A DNA stretch of 20,283 nt from a virus. The stretch covers positions 1-20,283 of IMG/VR virus record IMGVR_UViG_3300002835_001399; one strand, 5' to 3'. A program made the translations under genes and the position numbers. Position 1 is the first letter of the stretch. Each line of letters opens with the position of its first letter. Under the pieces are notes generated by a model. The model did no database searches. It was not told the origin of the DNA and saw only the letters and a list, made by a program, of their open reading frames with translations. Below, piece after piece: positions 16,099 through 20,283 of the stretch.

Positions 16099-16923
16099 CT
16101 AGTATTCTTTTTTTATTCCTCCTTTAGTAGAGTATGTTTTAATTGGCTCATCTATTTTTTCAAAATGCCTTTTCATTACTTCTACATTCCTTTCATCATC
16201 ATCTGAAAAACCAATAGTAGGTAATTTAACTGGAGCAAACTTAAAAGCCATACCTTTCTTAAGAAAGGCTTTTTTTTGTAGTAATCCAGCCATTCCTTTT
16301 ACATATAAAACAAAATCTTCCATAGCCCTTACCTTGAGCTCTTCAGGTTTAGAAGCTCCTACATCGTCACCAAAACTTACAGGATGATATCTGTTCATCT
16401 CTAAATATGATTTGATAAGTTCGGTGTCATTCATCTCATCCTCTCCAGCAAACTCACGGTATTTTTTCAGATTTTTAATGAGTTGATCTTTACTAAGACC
16501 TTCATAGTTTCTGATGATCATGTTATAAATCGCATTTTTGATGGTGTCAGGGTGATGACCCCTCGCAGTGATTATCGCAAAAATAGATCCGTTGTTAATA
16601 GACTCAACAAAGTCACTCCAAGCGGGACCTGGTTTAGCCCTTAAAGAATCTATTAAAAACTGTTTGTCTCCTCTCACAGAAAAATCTCTAAAAGGATCCT
16701 CTGCAAACTCAACAATAATATCACCTTTATATGAAAAGGGTTCCTTTCCGATTCTTTCCCTTGTAACAGCAAAATCTTCAGTCGAAATACCAACCTCTTC
16801 ACCTTCATCAGAAAGTGTATAGATCTTAGTTGGCATATGAACTATGTTGTCATCCCAATCAAAAGCATAATACTTTAAATCAGGAGTTCCGTTGACAATC
16901 TTTTCTATGATTCTTTGTTTCAT
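16099..16923 (-). CDS. HAD-superfamily phosphatase-like protein
   Basis: This 274-residue protein has the HAD motifs in order. Motif I is FDWDDN, with nucleophile Asp22 and general acid/base Asp24. Motif II is the Thr in IITARG (Thr119). A late acidic motif, GFSDDDERN (Asp241-243), fits motif IV for Mg binding. A Lys for motif III must lie between; candidates are K184-region SKPEELK and the K-rich stretch near 220. HAD enzymes remove phosphate from small metabolites, nucleotides or nucleic-acid ends; the substrate cannot be told from sequence. The long insert between motifs I and II (residues 28-113) would be the cap. It sits between sheath and tube, following the sheath terminator, so it may have its own low-level expression. 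It has no signal peptide, so is cytoplasmic. A virion role is possible but not shown. Confidence 0.86.
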   Translation of the reverse strand: MKQRIIEKIVNGTPDLKYYAFDWDDNIVHMPTKIYTLSDEGEEVGISTEDFAVTRERIGKEPFSYKGDIIVEFAEDPFRDFSVRGDKQFLIDSLRAKPGPAWSDFVESINNGSIFAIITARGHHPDTIKNAIYNMIIRNYEGLSKDQLIKNLKKYREFAGEDEMNDTELIKSYLEMNRYHPVSFGDDVGASKPEELKVRAMEDFVLYVKGMAGLLQKKAFLKKGMAFKFAPVKLPTIGFSDDDERNVEVMKRHFEKIDEPIKTYSTKGGIKKEY

Positions 16924-16937
16924 TTTGTTTTTTGGCT

Positions 16938-16962
16938 AAAAAGGGGGATGTTCCCATCCCCC
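16938..16962 (-). terminator. Rho-independent terminator after the tail sheath gene
   Basis: Perfect 8-bp GC-rich stem (GGGGGATG / CATCCCCC) with a four-base loop GGAA, followed on the minus strand by TTTTT. It begins 8 bases after the sheath TAA, and its U-tract lies about 15 bases before the HAD start. It likely ends or weakens the sheath transcript and may also protect its 3' end. Confidence 0.9.
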
Positions 16963-16969
16963 AAATATA

Positions 16970-19900
16970 TTAAATGTTTTCGAAAGATGCCCCTGTAGGA
17001 GTGATCAAGAACTCAATATCAATGAATTCAAGTGCTTTCGTTGGTTTTAAATAGATCTTACCTGTTAAAGTGTTTCTATCCAAATCTTCAGGTGTTGATG
17101 CAACTGTGACACGGAAATCGTATAGACCTCTATCTCTTCTGATTGCGTCTAAGATTGGGTTAACTGAATCTAAGAATTGTTGTCTTACAATCTCATCATT
17201 TTGTTCAAACAATAATCTTACCGCAACTGCCGAAATAAGTTTTCTCGCCTGTAGTAGAAGTCTTCTAACGTTAAGACGATTTAGAGCTGTTTCTCTAACT
17301 TGAAGTGTCTTGTTACCCCAAATAACCGTACCAACATCAGAGAATGTCGCTATCGGGTTTAGTCTACCCTGATAAAGAGTGTCTCTATCTTCTTGTGTCA
17401 GTTTTTGTCTAGCTTTGACCGAATTTACAAGACCTCTTGTGTAACCCGCAGAAGCGAACCAAGGGAAGGAAATGTTGTCAGTTAATGCGAGGTTTCTACA
17501 AACTTGACCTGTCGCTGGAATATAAATCTGAGTGTTGTTTACCGTATCTCTTTCTAAAATCCAAGGATAGTAACTTGCAGTATATGAAGAATCGATTCCT
17601 GTTTGATCTAGATTATCAACCGCCTGTTGAGGGTAAATAATCTCAAACTGACTGCCAGCATCCGGAGTATACATGTTGTAATCAGGTGTTGTCACAATAT
17701 AAACGGAGTCTGCTCTTTCATTTTCAACCATACCGATAGCTAACTCAACTAAGTTACTGTTATTAACGTAATCAATACCACCAGTTGCAAAAACATTTAT
17801 GTTTGTTGATTCGGGATTATTGAATGAAAGAATACCTAACAAGTATGCGTAATAATCAGTATTAGCAAAATCTTGTGTATTATTACCGACAACAATACGT
17901 TTGAAAGTTCCATCACCCGATGCCGTTGGGTATCTTTGAGTTGCTGTGGAACCTTGTAGATATCCCGTAGCGCCTAAAGCAAATCTGTCTTGGTTGGTTC
18001 TAAATGTTCTGTAAGTGTCCCATCCATCAAAACCTCCTTGAAATACAAAAGAAAACTTACGTGAGTAAAGGAAGTAATAGGGATTAGTTTGACTTGTTGG
18101 TTCTGCGTTGAAATCTGCAACACCACAAATAAACGCTGGTGTGCCACTAGTTGCTTGTGTGTTACCGATAGCAATAACAGTTGCTCCTGAGTCCATGTGG
18201 AAACCTTGAGTTAGATAGTTCCAAGGTTCTGATGTGGTAGCCGTATTCCAATTAAGAACAGGATTTTGTTTACCCTTATATTGTAATAAATCTGAATCGA
18301 TACCAAACTGAGAAGAAATACCCAAGTAAGTTCTTCTAACAACATCACCATTAGATGTTACACTGTTAGCACCGAAAGGTGAACCAAATGGTGGATCTAA
18401 GATAACTTGACCAGGGAAAAAGTATTCATTTTTAATAATAGCAAAAGGGGAAGGGTTAGAAACACTACCATATATTCTGTTCTCCAATCCACGGAAACCA
18501 CAAGGTAACGCATCAATAGGTGCCTCATCAGACATTTCAACCATTACAAAAGTTGAGACTAATGGGTATTCACCATCAAACGATCCAATCTTTTTACCAA
18601 CAAAACTGTTAGAACCTGGATCGAGTGTACAGTTAGTGTATTTTTCATATACAACAGGATTAGCGTCAGTGTCAAAGAAATCTCGAACTAATACGTCAAA
18701 AGTTTGATTACCAAAGGAAATATTAGCAATAGATATTTTTACCTCGGTGTTTGCAGTGTTTCCATCAGAAATGGTTCTGAACCTAAATAGATTAAATACT
18801 TTGTTACCTCTGAGTTCAGAAACAACAAATGGTGTAATCGGTGTTTGATATTGATCAAGGTACCAAGCAATTGAAGTTGTGGAAGTTTTATCTCGTGCCT
18901 CAGGTAGTGAAACCAAGTCACAATTCAAACCCCTGATATAACTCCTATTGTAACCGAAGTTCAAAAGACCTGGAAATACTTCCTCCACAAACAAAGGAAC
19001 TTCGAATCTTGATTTACTAAAATTAGTAATACCCAACACTTTGGTTATATAATTTGAATCACCACCAGCCAACGAAACATCGAAACTAAAATCTTGACCA
19101 AGATATGTCACACCTGAAACTTGAAAAGTCGCATAAGGATTAGAGTTTACCGCTGAGTAAGGACCTGTACAGATCATTTCAACATCTGTAAGACCTGTTA
19201 CTTGATATTGAGGACCATGTTGTAATGCAGAATATTCAGAGATACCTCTTGATCTCATTGTTGCGACAACTAAATTGTTGTATTGTGTATACGGTGATGC
19301 ACTGTAAATAAAAATCTCACCTGACAGAGTGCCAGCAAAAGTATTTGACGCACCTGTGAAGTAATCCGTGATTTGAGCATTCATTGAGTAACCCGAATAA
19401 ACACTTGATGAACCTGTAAAGTCAAAGTTTGCATAGGTCCATGGATCGTTAATACCATCACAAAGTTCGTTGTTTTCAAGATTCAAATTATCTACACCAT
19501 ACACGTTGTCCAAGTTTGGATATGCAGCAAGCAATGCTAAAAAATTTGCACTTGGTAAAGAACCGTAGACCAAAGATGTATTACCTGAGATTGCCGTGTC
19601 ACCTGACACACTTCTTGTAAAGGAATATAAGTCAGCCGCAATGGTAGAAGTAGAACCATCATTTAATGTATAAGTGGTGCCGGAATTTATCTCCAAAAGA
19701 GTAGGCGCTGATGAAGTAAAAGCAAATGAAGAGGTACCACCCGTAGAACTACCGGAAAAATCTACACTATAAGAAATTGTCGCGATATTAGTATCAATAT
19801 CAATTGTTTCACAATCAGGATTTGCAGTTACACGAATAGACCATGATGGACCAGCGTCATAACCACTCAAACCAAGTATTCTCGTTACAAAAAGTTGATT

Positions 19901-20182
19901 AGATTGCTGTAGATATGCTTTAGCGATATAAGCAGCTTCGTATTTTGGGATTTGAGTACCAATAAATTTTTCTGGTACAGTTCCACCGAAATACGTTTGG
20001 AACTCCTCAAAGTTTGTTATAAAAATAGGTTCGAAAGCCGGACCTTTAAGAGTTTCGCCAACCATTCCTAAGGTGGTTACTCCGACACTTTGTGCTACAA
20101 AAGAAAGGTCAGTTTCAGAAGTATATACACCTGGTGATACGAATACCTTTTGGTTGACTTGATTTGTTACTTGAAAGAACAT
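16970..20182 (-). CDS. gp18: Tail sheath protein (T4 gp18-like, enlarged)
   Basis: This 1070-residue protein is the contractile sheath subunit. The N-terminus has the family opening (VSPGVYTSETDLSF, then TTLGMVGETLKGPAF and ITNFEEFQTYFGG). The C-terminal domain, about 920-1065, is diagnostic: QGRLNPIATFSDVGTVIWGN, NRLNVRRLLLQARKLIS, LFEQNDEIVRQQFLDSVNPI, ending in GKIYLKPTKALEFIDIEFLI. This domain interlocks with the tube and neighbouring subunits. The centre has LFRFRTISDGNTANTEVKIS, typical of T4-like sheaths. T4 gp18 is 659 residues, so about 400 are extra. Much of this is Ser/Thr/Gly-rich, beta-type sequence at about 130-430, which probably forms domains on the outer surface. The ATG at 20182 follows an A-rich leader (AAGAAAAAACTAAACT) with no Shine-Dalgarno. 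Confidence 0.97.
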   Translation of the reverse strand: MFFQVTNQVNQKVFVSPGVYTSETDLSFVAQSVGVTTLGMVGETLKGPAFEPIFITNFEEFQTYFGGTVPEKFIGTQIPKYEAAYIAKAYLQQSNQLFVTRILGLSGYDAGPSWSIRVTANPDCETIDIDTNIATISYSVDFSGSSTGGTSSFAFTSSAPTLLEINSGTTYTLNDGSTSTIAADLYSFTRSVSGDTAISGNTSLVYGSLPSANFLALLAAYPNLDNVYGVDNLNLENNELCDGINDPWTYANFDFTGSSSVYSGYSMNAQITDYFTGASNTFAGTLSGEIFIYSASPYTQYNNLVVATMRSRGISEYSALQHGPQYQVTGLTDVEMICTGPYSAVNSNPYATFQVSGVTYLGQDFSFDVSLAGGDSNYITKVLGITNFSKSRFEVPLFVEEVFPGLLNFGYNRSYIRGLNCDLVSLPEARDKTSTTSIAWYLDQYQTPITPFVVSELRGNKVFNLFRFRTISDGNTANTEVKISIANISFGNQTFDVLVRDFFDTDANPVVYEKYTNCTLDPGSNSFVGKKIGSFDGEYPLVSTFVMVEMSDEAPIDALPCGFRGLENRIYGSVSNPSPFAIIKNEYFFPGQVILDPPFGSPFGANSVTSNGDVVRRTYLGISSQFGIDSDLLQYKGKQNPVLNWNTATTSEPWNYLTQGFHMDSGATVIAIGNTQATSGTPAFICGVADFNAEPTSQTNPYYFLYSRKFSFVFQGGFDGWDTYRTFRTNQDRFALGATGYLQGSTATQRYPTASGDGTFKRIVVGNNTQDFANTDYYAYLLGILSFNNPESTNINVFATGGIDYVNNSNLVELAIGMVENERADSVYIVTTPDYNMYTPDAGSQFEIIYPQQAVDNLDQTGIDSSYTASYYPWILERDTVNNTQIYIPATGQVCRNLALTDNISFPWFASAGYTRGLVNSVKARQKLTQEDRDTLYQGRLNPIATFSDVGTVIWGNKTLQVRETALNRLNVRRLLLQARKLISAVAVRLLFEQNDEIVRQQFLDSVNPILDAIRRDRGLYDFRVTVASTPEDLDRNTLTGKIYLKPTKALEFIDIEFLITPTGASFENI

Positions 20183-20217
20183 AGTTTAGTTTTTTCTTAT
20201 TCAGATTTATTTTTATT

Positions 20218-20225
20218 GATAAATA
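20218..20225 (-). promoter_or_regulatory. TATTTATC motif before the tail sheath gene
   Basis: The minus strand reads AATATTTATCAAT 36 bases before the sheath ATG, one mismatch from TATTTATA. The 101-base segment from the sheath start to the right edge is very AT-rich and holds no gene that I can see. A promoter is expected here for such a highly expressed gene, but none can be assigned with confidence. Confidence 0.28.
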
Positions 20226-20283
20226 TTTGATTATCGCACAAAAAACTTTACTTCTAAATAAGTATTAATATATAGGCACCTTA

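Noticed and set aside
1-20283. tRNA genes, CRISPR arrays, insertion sequences or attachment sites
   Set aside because: Gaps are at most about 108 bases, and none shows cloverleaf, direct-repeat or inverted-repeat structures of these kinds.

Overview
The window is part of the late structural (tail) module of a contractile-tailed, T4-like bacteriophage or a prophage/metagenomic relative of one. Every gene I can support lies on the minus strand, packed with short gaps or overlaps, so the window reads from right to left. The DNA is AT-rich. TAA, TAG and TGA all end genes, so the standard bacterial code fits. Start codons lack clear Shine-Dalgarno sequences and instead follow A-rich leaders. That is typical of Bacteroidota hosts and their phages, but the host assignment is an inference.

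Order of transcription: an enlarged tail sheath (gp18-like, 20182-16970); a hairpin terminator; a HAD-superfamily phosphatase-like protein (16923-16099); the tail tube (gp19-like, 15990-15502); a second hairpin terminator; a gp26/T4_baseplate-like assembly protein (15435-14692) overlapped by a small ORF (14732-14550) in another frame, resembling the G/GT tail-assembly chaperone pair; a short tape measure protein (14518-12797); a 1681-residue baseplate protein with a tube-initiator-like region and an embedded OmpA-like fold (12762-7717); a LysM-like 107-residue protein (7717-7394); a 2325-residue baseplate hub protein with a gpD/gp27-like region and a possible lysozyme-like domain (7404-427); a small unknown protein (400 or 430 to 176); and the N-terminus of a further protein running off the left edge (171-1).

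The genes work together to build a contractile tail. Sheath and tube are the high-copy polymers. The gp26-like and small proteins probably chaperone the tape measure. The tape measure sets tail length. The tube-initiator-like, LysM and hub proteins form the central baseplate. The order tape measure, tube initiator, LysM, hub matches the simple P2/Mu arrangement T-U-X-D, but two of the proteins are far larger than their counterparts and have gained extra domains. The two terminators sit directly after sheath and tube, which suggests expression is stepped down after the high-copy genes. The most unusual points are the possible frameshift in the chaperone pair, the OmpA-like and lysozyme-like domains inside baseplate proteins, the HAD enzyme between sheath and tube, and a repeated TATTTATA motif (exact inverse of the T4 late promoter) before several genes.
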